DNA from: Bacillota bacterium | GTDB taxonomy: Bacteria > Bacillota > Dethiobacteria > SKNC01 | DNA length: 13,964 bases | Assembly: GCA_007120745.1 (NCBI GenBank) | Contig: SKNC01000073.1 | Coordinates: 1 to 13,964, forward strand | Direction of reading: 5' to 3' | In this document: piece by piece, positions 1-7,240 of the stretch | Layout of the letters: each line of letters starts with the position of its first letter | Numbering within the stretch: the stretch's first letter is position 1 | The notes under the pieces: generated by a model | What the model was told of the DNA's origin: nothing | Seen by the model: the letters and a program-made list of their open reading frames with translations, nothing else | Databases searched by the model: none | Position numbers and translations under genes: made by a program

Positions 1-690
1 CTGCTGGTTTATTATATCTGGCATTTAACTTTTTTTGAGTCAACGTTCCTGAGCCGGGTTGTTTTTATTGTTCTTATTGTTTTTTTGGTAAGCCTGGCGG
101 GGATTACCTTTCTAGGACTCTGTGGTATATTTCTGGCGGTTTTTAAATTCCCCCTTTTTCCCACATGGCAGAAAGTCATTCAAATCTCCGTAAACTTTTT
201 TTATCCCATTGTTATTCAGCTGGGCCGGCTTTTAAAAATCACTCAGGATAGAATCCAGCGTTCCTTTATTGACCTGAACAACTACCTGGTGGAGATGCGC
301 AGCATCAAGGTACATCCCCAAGAACTGCTGCTTTTACTGCCTCACTGCCTCCAGCAGAGCGGGTGTCCGTACCGTATCAACGTGAACATTATGAACTGTG
401 AAAATTGTGGTAAATGTATGATCGGTTCACTGATGGACCTGGGGGGAAAATATCGGGTAAACGTCAAGGTGGTAACCGGAGGTACTCTGGCCCGAAAAGA
501 AATTCAACAGATAAAACCAAAAGCCATTATTGCCGTTGCCTGCGAGAGAGATTTGAGCAGTGGGATACTTGAGGCCAATCCTCTCCCGGTTCTGGGTATT
601 TCTAACCAGCGACCACAAGGACCCTGCCACAATACCCGGGTAGATTTACGTTTGGTGGAAGAGGGAATTAAATTTTTCCTGCAGAGGTGA
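1..690 (+). CDS. DUF116 family cysteine-rich membrane protein (5' end outside window)
   Basis: The reading frame is open from the first base, so the gene starts upstream. A TTG at 85 is an internal codon rather than a convincing start, because no SD precedes it. The N-terminal part is very hydrophobic (about two membrane segments in the first 60 codons). It is followed by a soluble domain with clustered cysteines: HCLQQSGCPYR, then NCENCGKCMIG, then a later VACERDL and GPCHNTR. This pattern is that of DUF116, a family of unknown function. The cysteine spacing suggests a metal or Fe-S site, which is inference. The stop lies just before the next gene, and the SD of that gene sits on this gene's last codons, so the two are probably translated together. 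In related Clostridia DUF116 lies between fmt and rsmB, which fits what follows here. Family call fairly sure; function unknown. Confidence 0.8.
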   Translation: MLVYYIWHLTFFESTFLSRVVFIVLIVFLVSLAGITFLGLCGIFLAVFKFPLFPTWQKVIQISVNFFYPIVIQLGRLLKITQDRIQRSFIDLNNYLVEMRSIKVHPQELLLLLPHCLQQSGCPYRINVNIMNCENCGKCMIGSLMDLGGKYRVNVKVVTGGTLARKEIQQIKPKAIIAVACERDLSSGILEANPLPVLGISNQRPQGPCHNTRVDLRLVEEGIKFFLQR

Positions 691-695
691 GATGG

Positions 696-1358
696 ATGTG
701 GTTATTTTTAGCACTGTTGGTATGGCCGCTTTTTATTGCATTTATCGTGATAATCCTGCTGATACCTTTTCAGTTCACCCTGTATTCTTTAGTTAATTTG
801 GTAACCATACCTTACCAGCTTGTTAAAATTGCTTTGAATAAGGATATTCGGAGGAATCATGCCCTGGAGCATGCTACCATCCATGTGCTGGAGGAGCGTT
901 TTGGCATTGGGGGCCTTACAGGCTTAGCTAACGAAAATGGTTTTATTATACAAGGAAATGTGGCACCGGAATATCTCCGGGATGCTGCTCTAATCGCTCT
1001 AAAACGTCTCCAGCGGGGTGAATACTGGTTAAGCGTTCACAACCGCTGTGGCACCAGTATCATTGCGGCAAATTTTGTTTCTTCTCTGTTTTTTGTGTTT
1101 TTGCTCTGGCAGACGGGGATGTTCTCCCTGTTAAATGTACTGGTTGCTATATTTGCGGCTCAATTAATTGGACCTTTGGCCGGCCGGACCGTACAGAAGT
1201 ATATTACCACCTCTGCAAATGTAGACCGTATGCAGATTTTACGAGTAGAATATAAAACAAAGGTGACCACGGGATTCCTGGGAATTCCTGTGAGGTTGGC
1301 ACCTTCGGAGTTTTTTGTACGAACCCAGAGGACAAAGCCGGTTCAACCGGAGTTTTAG
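696..1358 (+). CDS. DUF6391-like membrane protein with HALEHATI motif
   Basis: A 220-residue protein with an N-terminal hydrophobic stretch (about residues 1-45), a soluble centre and a second hydrophobic region (about 115-160). The centre carries HALEHATIHVLEE, in which His55, His59 and His63 and Glu66/Glu67 are spaced like a metal-binding helix. This motif marks the DUF6391 family, whose role is unknown; a membrane metalloenzyme is possible but unproven. I chose ATG 696 because GAGGTGA at 684-690 lies 5 bases upstream. A GTG at 687 is in frame and would add three residues, but it would lie inside that SD. The gene follows the DUF116 gene with almost no gap, so the pair is likely one transcript. 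A terminator-like hairpin follows directly after the stop. Confidence 0.72.
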   Translation: MWLFLALLVWPLFIAFIVIILLIPFQFTLYSLVNLVTIPYQLVKIALNKDIRRNHALEHATIHVLEERFGIGGLTGLANENGFIIQGNVAPEYLRDAALIALKRLQRGEYWLSVHNRCGTSIIAANFVSSLFFVFLLWQTGMFSLLNVLVAIFAAQLIGPLAGRTVQKYITTSANVDRMQILRVEYKTKVTTGFLGIPVRLAPSEFFVRTQRTKPVQPEF

Positions 1359-1360
1359 GG

Positions 1361-1385
1361 GTAGGGGCAGCGCCCCTGCTTTTTC
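1361..1385 (+). terminator. Terminator-like GC hairpin between the DUF6391 gene and rsmB
   Basis: GTAGGGGC (1361-1368) pairs with GCCCCTGC (1372-1379) around a 3-base loop, with one T·G pair, and is followed by a T-rich run (1380-1384 and on). It has the form of an intrinsic terminator. The SD of rsmB starts only about 9 bases later, leaving no room for a new promoter, so some read-through into rsmB must occur, or rsmB has a promoter inside the upstream gene. Confidence 0.6.
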
Positions 1386-1408
1386 TTTATGCTGGAGGTG
1401 AATTTGAG

Positions 1409-2761
1409 ATGTCAAAAAGTGCGGCCCGAAGGACTGCCCTTAACATTTTACATGAACTGGAGCAGCGGGGCACGTATGTGGACCTGGCACTAAAAAAATA
1501 TCTAAAACAAGAGAAACTTGCTCTTCGGGATAGGGCTCTGGTTACAGAGTTATGTTATGGAGTGGTCAGGTACCTTTTGACCCTGGACTGGTGGATTCAG
1601 CAGGTATCAGGAAGAAAAGCATCCAATCTGGACTCCCGGCTGAGGAATATCCTCAGGATAACGCTGTACCAGATGGCTTATCTGGATAAAATACCTGTTC
1701 CGGCGGCTGTCCATGAAGGAGTAGAGTTGGCCAAGGAATTCAGCCACAAAGGTGGGGTAAAGTTTGTAAATGGGGTGCTCAGGGGGTATTTGAGGAAAAA
1801 AGAGCACATCAAATACCCTGATTTTGAAAAGTCCCCTGTTCATTATTTATCTTTAAAACATTCTTTTCCTGCCTGGATGGTGGAAAGATGGTGCCGGGGG
1901 TTTGGTGAAAAACAAGCAGAAATATATATGTCATCCCTTAATTTACCCGCACCTTTGACGGTTCGGGTAAATACCTTAAAAATTAATCGGCAGGACCTGA
2001 TGAAAACTCTGCAGCAGGAGGGGGTTACCGCACAAGAGAGCTTTTATGTGCCGGAAGCCCTTATTATAAAAAAAGGAAAAGATCTGTCGGTTTTGGATGC
2101 TTTTAAAAAAGGAATGTTTCAGTTTCAGAGTGAGAGTTCCATGCTGGCTTCCATTCTGGTGGACCCTGCACCTGGAGAAACCCTGTTGGACAGCTGCAGC
2201 GCTCCGGGGGGGAAATCCACTCATCTGGCCCAGCTCATGAAAAACCAGGGGAAAATCATCAGCTGTGACATTTACGGGCATAAAGTGAAACTGGTAGAAA
2301 TAAATGCTCAACGGCTGGGAATCAAAATCATAGAACCTCTGCAGCAGGACGCGCAGATATTACCTGACTCCCTGTGGGGCACTGTAGACAGGGCCCTGGT
2401 GGATGCTCCCTGCTCCGGGTTGGGAGTCATAAGAAGAAAACCGGATTTAAAATGGAGAAGAAAGCCTTCGGATATTGCTTCTCTGGCAAAAGTTCAATTG
2501 AAGCTGCTGCAGGCAGCGGCCGAAGCCCTGAAACCCTCCGGAGTACTGGTGTATTCTGTATGTACCAATGAACCGGAGGAAACCTTTGAAGTTTTTAAGA
2601 AGTTTTCAGCTGAAAACAAAAACTTTGCTGCCGCAGACCTGACTCCTTATCTGCCCGAACCATTAGCGGCGGAAGGTTCCGCACCGAAAGGGTTTCTTCA
2701 GTTATATCCCCATGAGCATGAACTGGACGGCTTTTTTTTGGCCCGCTGGCAGAAACTGTAG
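1409..2761 (+). CDS. rsmB: 16S rRNA (cytosine-967 C5) methyltransferase RsmB
   Basis: Methylates C5 of cytosine 967 (E. coli numbering) in 16S rRNA with S-adenosylmethionine. At 450 residues it has the normal RsmB length. The first ~130 residues form a NusB-like all-helical RNA-binding domain (ARRTALNILHELE, DRALVTELCYGVVR). The catalytic Rossmann domain shows the SAM-binding motif DSCSAPGGKSTHL near residue 261, motif IV VDAPCSGLGVIRRKPDLKW with Cys335, and motif VI VYSVCTNEPEE with Cys385, the nucleophile that attacks C6 of the base. The family's usual YSTCT reads YSVCT here, a mild change. GGAGGTGA at 1394-1401 lies 7 bases before ATG 1409. In many relatives rlmN, another rRNA methyltransferase, comes next; here a 224-base gap follows instead. 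Identification is secure. Confidence 0.96.
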   Translation: MSKSAARRTALNILHELEQRGTYVDLALKKYLKQEKLALRDRALVTELCYGVVRYLLTLDWWIQQVSGRKASNLDSRLRNILRITLYQMAYLDKIPVPAAVHEGVELAKEFSHKGGVKFVNGVLRGYLRKKEHIKYPDFEKSPVHYLSLKHSFPAWMVERWCRGFGEKQAEIYMSSLNLPAPLTVRVNTLKINRQDLMKTLQQEGVTAQESFYVPEALIIKKGKDLSVLDAFKKGMFQFQSESSMLASILVDPAPGETLLDSCSAPGGKSTHLAQLMKNQGKIISCDIYGHKVKLVEINAQRLGIKIIEPLQQDAQILPDSLWGTVDRALVDAPCSGLGVIRRKPDLKWRRKPSDIASLAKVQLKLLQAAAEALKPSGVLVYSVCTNEPEETFEVFKKFSAENKNFAAADLTPYLPEPLAAEGSAPKGFLQLYPHEHELDGFFLARWQKL

Positions 2762-2765
2762 TGTA

Positions 2766-2794
2766 TTGCCTTTTAAGCAGGCATTTGTTATACT
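2766..2794 (+). promoter_or_regulatory. Sigma-A-type promoter ahead of stp-prkC-rsgA-rpe
   Basis: TTGCCT at 2766-2771 and TATACT at 2789-2794 are separated by exactly 17 bases, matching the -35/-10 consensus at 4/6 and 5/6 positions. It starts 5 bases after the rsmB stop. Transcription would begin near 2801 and give a leader of about 185 bases before stp. No competing terminator is seen between rsmB and this site, so read-through from rsmB is also possible. Confidence 0.6.
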
Positions 2795-2836
2795 TTCCTT
2801 AAAGTTACAGGGGGTATTCTTACATATTTTGATACT

Positions 2837-2986
2837 ATGGAAGGGTTAGACTCCTCTGCCGGCGAAATAGTAAATGTCGGGCTTTATGATTACTGTCAGC
2901 GCCGGACTGCACCGGTGATTAAGACAGGGTATAGTTTTTGCTGTATGAAACAAAAAATCAATGAGCGTTTCGGCCTGTTGGCCTGA
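2837..2986 (+). CDS. Possible 49-codon leader ORF ending on the stp start codon
   Basis: An ATG at 2837 opens a 49-residue reading frame (beginning MEGLDSSAGEIVNVG, ending NERFGLLA) whose TGA (2984-2986) overlaps the stp ATG (2986-2988) as TGATG, the layout seen in translational coupling. Against it: no SD precedes 2837, I recognise no family, and the same bases form a strong RNA hairpin, so the open frame may be chance. The stp ATG itself also lacks a proper SD, which would make sense if ribosomes arrived by coupling. Kept at low confidence for that reason. Confidence 0.2.
   Translation: MEGLDSSAGEIVNVGLYDYCQRRTAPVIKTGYSFCCMKQKINERFGLLA
2859..2905 (+). other. Long two-part hairpin in the stp leader
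   Basis: CCGGCG (2859-2864) pairs with CGCCGG (2900-2905). Inside it ATAGTAA (2867-2873) pairs with TTACTGT (2890-2896) with one G·U, leaving a small AA/CAG internal loop and a 16-base apical loop. A perfect 8-base palindrome, CACCGGTG, follows at 2910-2917. The element lies within the predicted leader transcript and has no T-run after it, so it is not a terminator. I do not match it to a known riboswitch class. It may be a cis-acting RNA or simply secondary structure. Confidence 0.4.
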
Positions 2987-3750
2987 TGGGCGGTGAAAAA
3001 GTGTTCGTTTCCGGTAGGACCGATATTGGGCAGGAAAGACAAAATAATGAAGACTGTTATTTAATTATGGATCATCATGATACCGCTGCACTTTTTGCCG
3101 TGGCCGACGGTATGGGAGGACACTGTGGTGGTGAAGTTGCCAGCTCTACGGCCATCGAAAAAATAAGAACGTTTTTTTCTAGAAATCGGGAAACCCTTGC
3201 GGGTGCATCTATTCAGGAGATAAAAACTTTTTTTACCCGTATGTTTGAAGAGGCTAATGATAGTATTTGGGAGAAGGCCATATCATCGGATCAACTTAAA
3301 GGAATGGGGACAACCCTGACTGCGGCGGTTTTAAGTGGTGATAATCTGCATATCGGACATATTGGTGACAGCAGAGCCTATATCATTCACTCCGGGGAGA
3401 TATACCAGGTAACTGAAGACCATTCTTATGTGCAAAAGCTGGTGAATGAAAATCAACTGCAGGCAGGGGAAGAAAGAAACCATCCGAAACAAAATCTTTT
3501 AACCCGGGCTTTGGGAACCGACAAGTCTGTAGAAGTGGACATTTACCACCATTCTTTGGTTCCGGGAGACCGTGTGCTGCTGTGCACCGATGGCCTTACC
3601 CGGATGGTATCCGATGAAGAAATCCTGGATATGGCCGCATCTTTTTCTGTTACGGAGGCGGTGGACCGGCTGGTAAATATGGCCAATGCCCGGGGAGGAC
3701 CGGATAACATTACGGTGCTGCTGGTGCAGTTAAACAGCGGTTCGGTGTAA
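2986..3750 (+). CDS. stp: Stp/PrpC family PP2C-type protein phosphatase
   Basis: Mn/Mg-dependent Ser/Thr phosphatase that reverses phosphorylation by the kinase encoded next door. All bacterial PPM motifs are present: RQNNED (Asp23), VADGMGGHCGGEVAS (Asp41-Gly42), GMGTTLTAA, HIGDSRAYI, LTRALGTD, LLCTDGLTRMVSDEE (Asp202) and GGPDNITVLLVQ (Asp240). The four metal-binding aspartates are therefore intact. At 254 residues it has the usual length for a one-domain cytoplasmic enzyme. The start is uncertain: ATG 2986 has no SD but overlaps an upstream stop, whereas GTG 3001 has GGCGGTGA 4 bases before it and would give a protein starting FVSGRTDIG, nearer the typical N-terminus. A 34-base gap separates it from prkC, and the two are almost certainly one operon. 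Confidence 0.95.
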   Translation: MGGEKVFVSGRTDIGQERQNNEDCYLIMDHHDTAALFAVADGMGGHCGGEVASSTAIEKIRTFFSRNRETLAGASIQEIKTFFTRMFEEANDSIWEKAISSDQLKGMGTTLTAAVLSGDNLHIGHIGDSRAYIIHSGEIYQVTEDHSYVQKLVNENQLQAGEERNHPKQNLLTRALGTDKSVEVDIYHHSLVPGDRVLLCTDGLTRMVSDEEILDMAASFSVTEAVDRLVNMANARGGPDNITVLLVQLNSGSV

Positions 3751-3784
3751 CTTAAAACCCAGCTCAAACCAAGAGGTGAGACAG

Positions 3785-5692
3785 ATGATTGATCAGGTTT
3801 TAGCTAATCGCTATAAAATTGAAGAGAAAATTGGGGAAGGCGGCATGGCTGTTGTTTATCGAGGCTATGACAATATTTTAAATCGTTCGGTAACGGTAAA
3901 GGTATTACGGGCCCAGTTTGCCCTGGACGATAATTTTGTCCGTCGTTTTAAGCGGGAGGCGCAATCGGCAGCCAGCCTGTCTCATCCTAATGTGGTGAAT
4001 ATTTATGATGTGGGGGAACAAGAGGGCACACACTACATCGTGATGGAATATATTGATGGAAAATCTCTGAAGGAGTTAATTACTGAAAAGGGGAAGCTTC
4101 CGGTAAATGAGGCGGTACAAATAGCCCGTCAAATCTGTGAAGCCTTAGTAAGCGCCCATAAGAATAATATTATTCACCGGGATATAAAACCCCATAATAT
4201 CCTTCTTACCCGGGACGGGCGGGTGAAAGTGACGGACTTTGGCATAGCTAAAGCGGTGACTGCTGCTACAGTTACCTATGATAATAACGTAGTTATGGGT
4301 TCAGTTCATTATTTTGCCCCGGAACAGGCGAAGGGTGGTTTGGCCGGGGAAAAAGCTGATATTTACTCTTTAGGGATTGTTCTTTATGAGATGCTGACCG
4401 GTGAGGTCCCTTTTTCCGGGGAGACCCCTATCTCTGTTGCTCTGCAGCACCTGCAGGAAAATATTAAATCCCCGGTAGAGAAAAATTCTGAAGTTTCCTC
4501 CAGCCTGGAAAAAATTATTTTAAAAGCTGTACAAAAGGATCCTGTGCTGAGATATGAGAGCGCAGAGGATATGCTGGAGGATATCAACATGTATATTAAC
4601 CAGGGTTATGTAAGTTCCGAAAGATTTGAACGGCCCGGGGTTAATGCAATGCAGGGCCAGTTTGTTCCGGTGAATAACAAAAATGATCATAACGGGAATG
4701 GCGGAGGAGATTCTCCAGGGAATGAAGAGGAACCGGAGGACAAAAAGTGGAAGTACAAGTGGCTTATTATAGGTCTTTTGTCTTTTATTGTGTTTGTTAC
4801 TGTTTTGGCCTTTGGCTTCAGCCAGTTGAGGGGAATGCTGACCGTGGATGAAGTGGATGTCCCCGATGTAATCGGTCTTTCCTTGCAGGAGGCTGTGGAA
4901 GCGTTGGAAGAAGTGGAGCTGGAACATTCAGTCCTGGAAGAAGTACCCCATGATGAGATTCCAGAGGGTCATATAATTTCACAATTTCCCGAAGCCGAAA
5001 GAACGGTAAAAAAAGGACGGGAAGTGGAACTGGTGCTGAGCACCGGTCCTGTTCGGCTGGAGGTGCCATCGCTGGTGGGGTTAAAGGAATTAGAGGCAAA
5101 AATTATACTGCAGGACATGGAACTGGTGGCCGAAATCACTGAAGAATACAGCACTTCTGTTCCTGCCGGTGAAGTAATTTCTCAAAATCCCAGGGAAGGA
5201 ACGAACCTCAAAAAAGGAGATATCGTAACCCTGGTAATCAGCAAAGGGACCGAGCCTTTCCGGATGCCCAACCTGGTAGGAAGGTCTCTGGCCGATGCCC
5301 GGGACTGGATTGAGCTGTATAGGCTGTCCATGGGAGACGTTGATGAGAGATACAGCAGCAGTGTGCCGGAGGGTCAAGTAATTGAACAGTCTCCGGAGGC
5401 CGGGGAGATGGTGCATCCCCAGGATACAGTGGATCTGGTTGTAAGTAAAGGCCAGGATCCGGCAGAAATGGGTTACAATATTACCATTGACCCCGGTCTG
5501 TGGGGAATTTCTGAAGGAGAGAATATCAGAATAGATATTGATGATAATAAAGGAGCAAGGACTGTCTTTCAGGGCAGCTATGAAGGGGGTACCATTTCAG
5601 TCGAAGGATGGGGTTCAGGAACAGTGACCATCATGAAAGAGACGGAGGAGGGTTACGAAACTTTGGAAATCGTAAACTTCCCCCAAAGTTGA
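3785..5692 (+). CDS. prkC: PASTA-domain Ser/Thr protein kinase PrkC
   Basis: Membrane kinase of the PknB/PrkC type, which senses peptidoglycan fragments through external PASTA repeats and, in Bacillus, drives spore germination and regulates wall synthesis and translation. The kinase domain (about residues 8-270) has the glycine loop GEGGMAVVYRG, Lys39, HRDIKPHN (Asp133), DFGIAKA (Asp151) and APEQAKGG (178-180). A hydrophilic, Gly/Asn/Glu-rich linker leads to one membrane segment starting at Trp326. Three PASTA repeats follow, with their conserved prolines at about 360, 428 and 495, ending near residue 556. The last ~80 residues are not PASTA: an acidic, beta-rich tail of unknown role. ATG 3785 is preferred because AGAGGTGA ends 5 bases upstream; GTG 3776 lies inside that SD. 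The stop comes just before the SD of rsgA. Confidence 0.96.
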   Translation: MIDQVLANRYKIEEKIGEGGMAVVYRGYDNILNRSVTVKVLRAQFALDDNFVRRFKREAQSAASLSHPNVVNIYDVGEQEGTHYIVMEYIDGKSLKELITEKGKLPVNEAVQIARQICEALVSAHKNNIIHRDIKPHNILLTRDGRVKVTDFGIAKAVTAATVTYDNNVVMGSVHYFAPEQAKGGLAGEKADIYSLGIVLYEMLTGEVPFSGETPISVALQHLQENIKSPVEKNSEVSSSLEKIILKAVQKDPVLRYESAEDMLEDINMYINQGYVSSERFERPGVNAMQGQFVPVNNKNDHNGNGGGDSPGNEEEPEDKKWKYKWLIIGLLSFIVFVTVLAFGFSQLRGMLTVDEVDVPDVIGLSLQEAVEALEEVELEHSVLEEVPHDEIPEGHIISQFPEAERTVKKGREVELVLSTGPVRLEVPSLVGLKELEAKIILQDMELVAEITEEYSTSVPAGEVISQNPREGTNLKKGDIVTLVISKGTEPFRMPNLVGRSLADARDWIELYRLSMGDVDERYSSSVPEGQVIEQSPEAGEMVHPQDTVDLVVSKGQDPAEMGYNITIDPGLWGISEGENIRIDIDDNKGARTVFQGSYEGGTISVEGWGSGTVTIMKETEEGYETLEIVNFPQS

Positions 5693-5693
5693 G

Positions 5694-5709
5694 AGGAGGT
5701 TATTACCTG
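5694..5709 (+). promoter_or_regulatory. SD that fixes a CTG start for rsgA
   Basis: AGGAGG at 5694-5699 starts 2 bases after the prkC stop and lies 7 bases before CTG 5707. No ATG, GTG or TTG in the rsgA frame is at a workable distance: TTG 5689 lies upstream of the SD, and ATG 5608 lies deep inside prkC with no SD. CTG also gives the expected family N-terminus. Confidence 0.7.
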
Positions 5710-6579
5710 GAAGGCATAATTGTTAAAGCGGTCGGCGGTTTTTATGATGTGAGGGCCGACGACAATAAAATATACCGGTGTAAGGCCCGAGGCCGTTTTA
5801 GAAAGGATTCTTCTAACCTTTTCGTGGGGGATAGAGTGAGATTTACCCCGATGGGTGATGATGAAGGGGTAGTGGAAAAAATTATGCCCAGAAAAAACCG
5901 GCTGATCAGACCTCCCATTGTAAATGTGGATATGGTAATAATCTTCTTTTCTCTGAAAGACCCGATTCTAAACTTTTCCCTTTTAGACCGAATTTTGGTG
6001 CTGGCAGAGAGCAATTATCTGGAAGCATTGATCTGCCTGAACAAAGTGGACCTGGTGGAGGATGAAGATATTCCTGCCTGCAGAATTTACAGAAGTGCCG
6101 GATATCAGGTCATCCTTACCAGTGCTTTGACCGGACAGGGGGTAGAAGAGGTAAAAGGATCCCTGAAGGATAAAATATCTGTTTTTACCGGTCCCTCGGG
6201 CTCAGGAAAATCTACATTTTTAAACCGAATTCAAACCAGGTTAAAACTGAAGGTGGGGGATATCAGTGCCAAAACCCGCAGGGGAAAGCAGACTACCCGA
6301 CAGGTAGAACTGCTGCCCTTTGATTTTGGCGGATTGGTAGCGGATTCTCCAGGGTTCAGTCAGCTGGACCTGAAGGATATCGGGTCAGACGAACTTCCCT
6401 TTTTATTTCCCGAAATCTCAAGGCTCAGTGCAGGCTGCAAGTTTTCTGGATGCAGTCATGAACATGAACCTTCCTGTGCCGTTAAAGAGGCTCTTAACCG
6501 GGGAGAAATATCTCAATCCAGGTATAAAAATTATTTGACCCTCTTGAATGAGCTAAGGGAAAAGGAAAGGAGCTATTAA
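5707..6579 (+). CDS. rsgA: Ribosome small-subunit assembly GTPase RsgA (CpgA/YloQ)
   Basis: Circularly permuted GTPase that helps mature the 30S subunit. From CTG 5707 it has 290 residues, the normal length, and starts EGIIVKAVGGFYDV, the beginning of the OB-fold. The permuted motif order G4-G1-G3 is clear: NKVD at 112-115, P-loop GPSGSGKST at 162-170 (most relatives have GVGKSS), TTRQVELLP as the switch I region, and DSPGF at 213-217. A zinc knuckle, Cys244, Cys249, His251 and Cys257, closes the protein. The gene follows prkC without a gap and is followed 1 base later by rpe. In Bacillus the equivalent protein is phosphorylated by PrkC, which fits this operon. The CTG start is inferred from the SD position and family length. 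A longer form from ATG 5608 would overlap prkC by 85 bases and is unlikely. Confidence 0.93.
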   Translation: MEGIIVKAVGGFYDVRADDNKIYRCKARGRFRKDSSNLFVGDRVRFTPMGDDEGVVEKIMPRKNRLIRPPIVNVDMVIIFFSLKDPILNFSLLDRILVLAESNYLEALICLNKVDLVEDEDIPACRIYRSAGYQVILTSALTGQGVEEVKGSLKDKISVFTGPSGSGKSTFLNRIQTRLKLKVGDISAKTRRGKQTTRQVELLPFDFGGLVADSPGFSQLDLKDIGSDELPFLFPEISRLSAGCKFSGCSHEHEPSCAVKEALNRGEISQSRYKNYLTLLNELREKERSY

Positions 6580-6580
6580 C

Positions 6581-7240
6581 ATGGTGAAAATAGCGCCCTC
6601 CATCTTATCGGCGGATTTTGCTTTTTTACATGAAGAAATAAAAAAAATCGAAGAAGCCGGAGCAGATTGGATTCATATCGACGTGATGGACGGTCATTTT
6701 GTGCCCAATATCAGTATCGGGATACCGGTGGTAGAGTCCTTAAAGGGCAGGACCAGCCTACCCCTGGATGTGCACCTGATGATTTCTAATCCGGAAAACT
6801 ACATAGAGAAATTTGTAAAGGCCGGGGCTGATGTGCTCTGCGTGCATGCCGAAGCCTGCACACACCTGCACCGGGTAATTCAAATGATAAAGGACATGAA
6901 TATTCCTGCTGGAGTGGCTTTAAATCCTGCCACGCCGCTATCGGTGCTCAGGTATGTTCTTTCCCACCTGGATATGGTCCTGGTGATGTCTGTTAACCCC
7001 GGTTTTGGAGGGCAGGAATTTATTCCCTCCAGCCTGGATAAGATTAAAGAGCTGAAAAAATGGATTGCCCGGGAGAGGTTGAATGTCCTGATACAGGTAG
7101 ACGGGGGAATAAATTCCGAAACAGCCCCTGCGGTAATTGAAGCGGGAGCAGATATTTTGGTGGCGGGTTCCGCTGTTTTTTCCGGTTCTGATGTGAAGCA
7201 GGCGGTGAAAATGCTCCGCACAGAAAAAAGAGTAGTTTGA
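6581..7240 (+). CDS. rpe: Ribulose-phosphate 3-epimerase
   Basis: Interconverts D-ribulose 5-phosphate and D-xylulose 5-phosphate in the pentose phosphate pathway. The 219-residue TIM barrel is full length. Family motifs are IAPSILSADF, IHIDVMDGHFVPN (His32, Asp34), LDVHLMI (His65), MSVNPGFGGQ and IQVDGGI (Asp174). The four metal ligands and the two catalytic aspartates (Asp34, Asp174) are in place. ATG 6581 is 1 base after the rsgA stop, with AAAGGAG (6566-6572) 8 bases upstream. The stop codon overlaps a TTGACA sequence that may serve the next transcript. The link to the riboflavin operon that follows is at least metabolic, because ribulose 5-phosphate is a substrate of RibB. Identification is secure. 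Confidence 0.97.
   Translation: MVKIAPSILSADFAFLHEEIKKIEEAGADWIHIDVMDGHFVPNISIGIPVVESLKGRTSLPLDVHLMISNPENYIEKFVKAGADVLCVHAEACTHLHRVIQMIKDMNIPAGVALNPATPLSVLRYVLSHLDMVLVMSVNPGFGGQEFIPSSLDKIKELKKWIARERLNVLIQVDGGINSETAPAVIEAGADILVAGSAVFSGSDVKQAVKMLRTEKRVV

Noticed and set aside
2859..2917. Known riboswitch class (cobalamin, TPP, Moco, c-di-GMP, c-di-AMP) in the stp leader
   Set aside because: None of the conserved core sequences of these classes could be found; kept only as an unassigned structure.
3776..3784. GTG start for prkC
   Set aside because: It falls within the AGAGGTGA SD; ATG 3785 has correct spacing and gives the usual N-terminus.
4520..5416. Several minus-strand open frames opposite prkC
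   Set aside because: They mirror the codon pattern of prkC, lack SDs and have low-complexity products.
5608..5706. Upstream ATG start for rsgA inside prkC
   Set aside because: It has no SD, would overlap prkC by 85 bases, and adds a basic, low-complexity N-terminus not found in RsgA; the SD at 5694-5699 points to CTG 5707.
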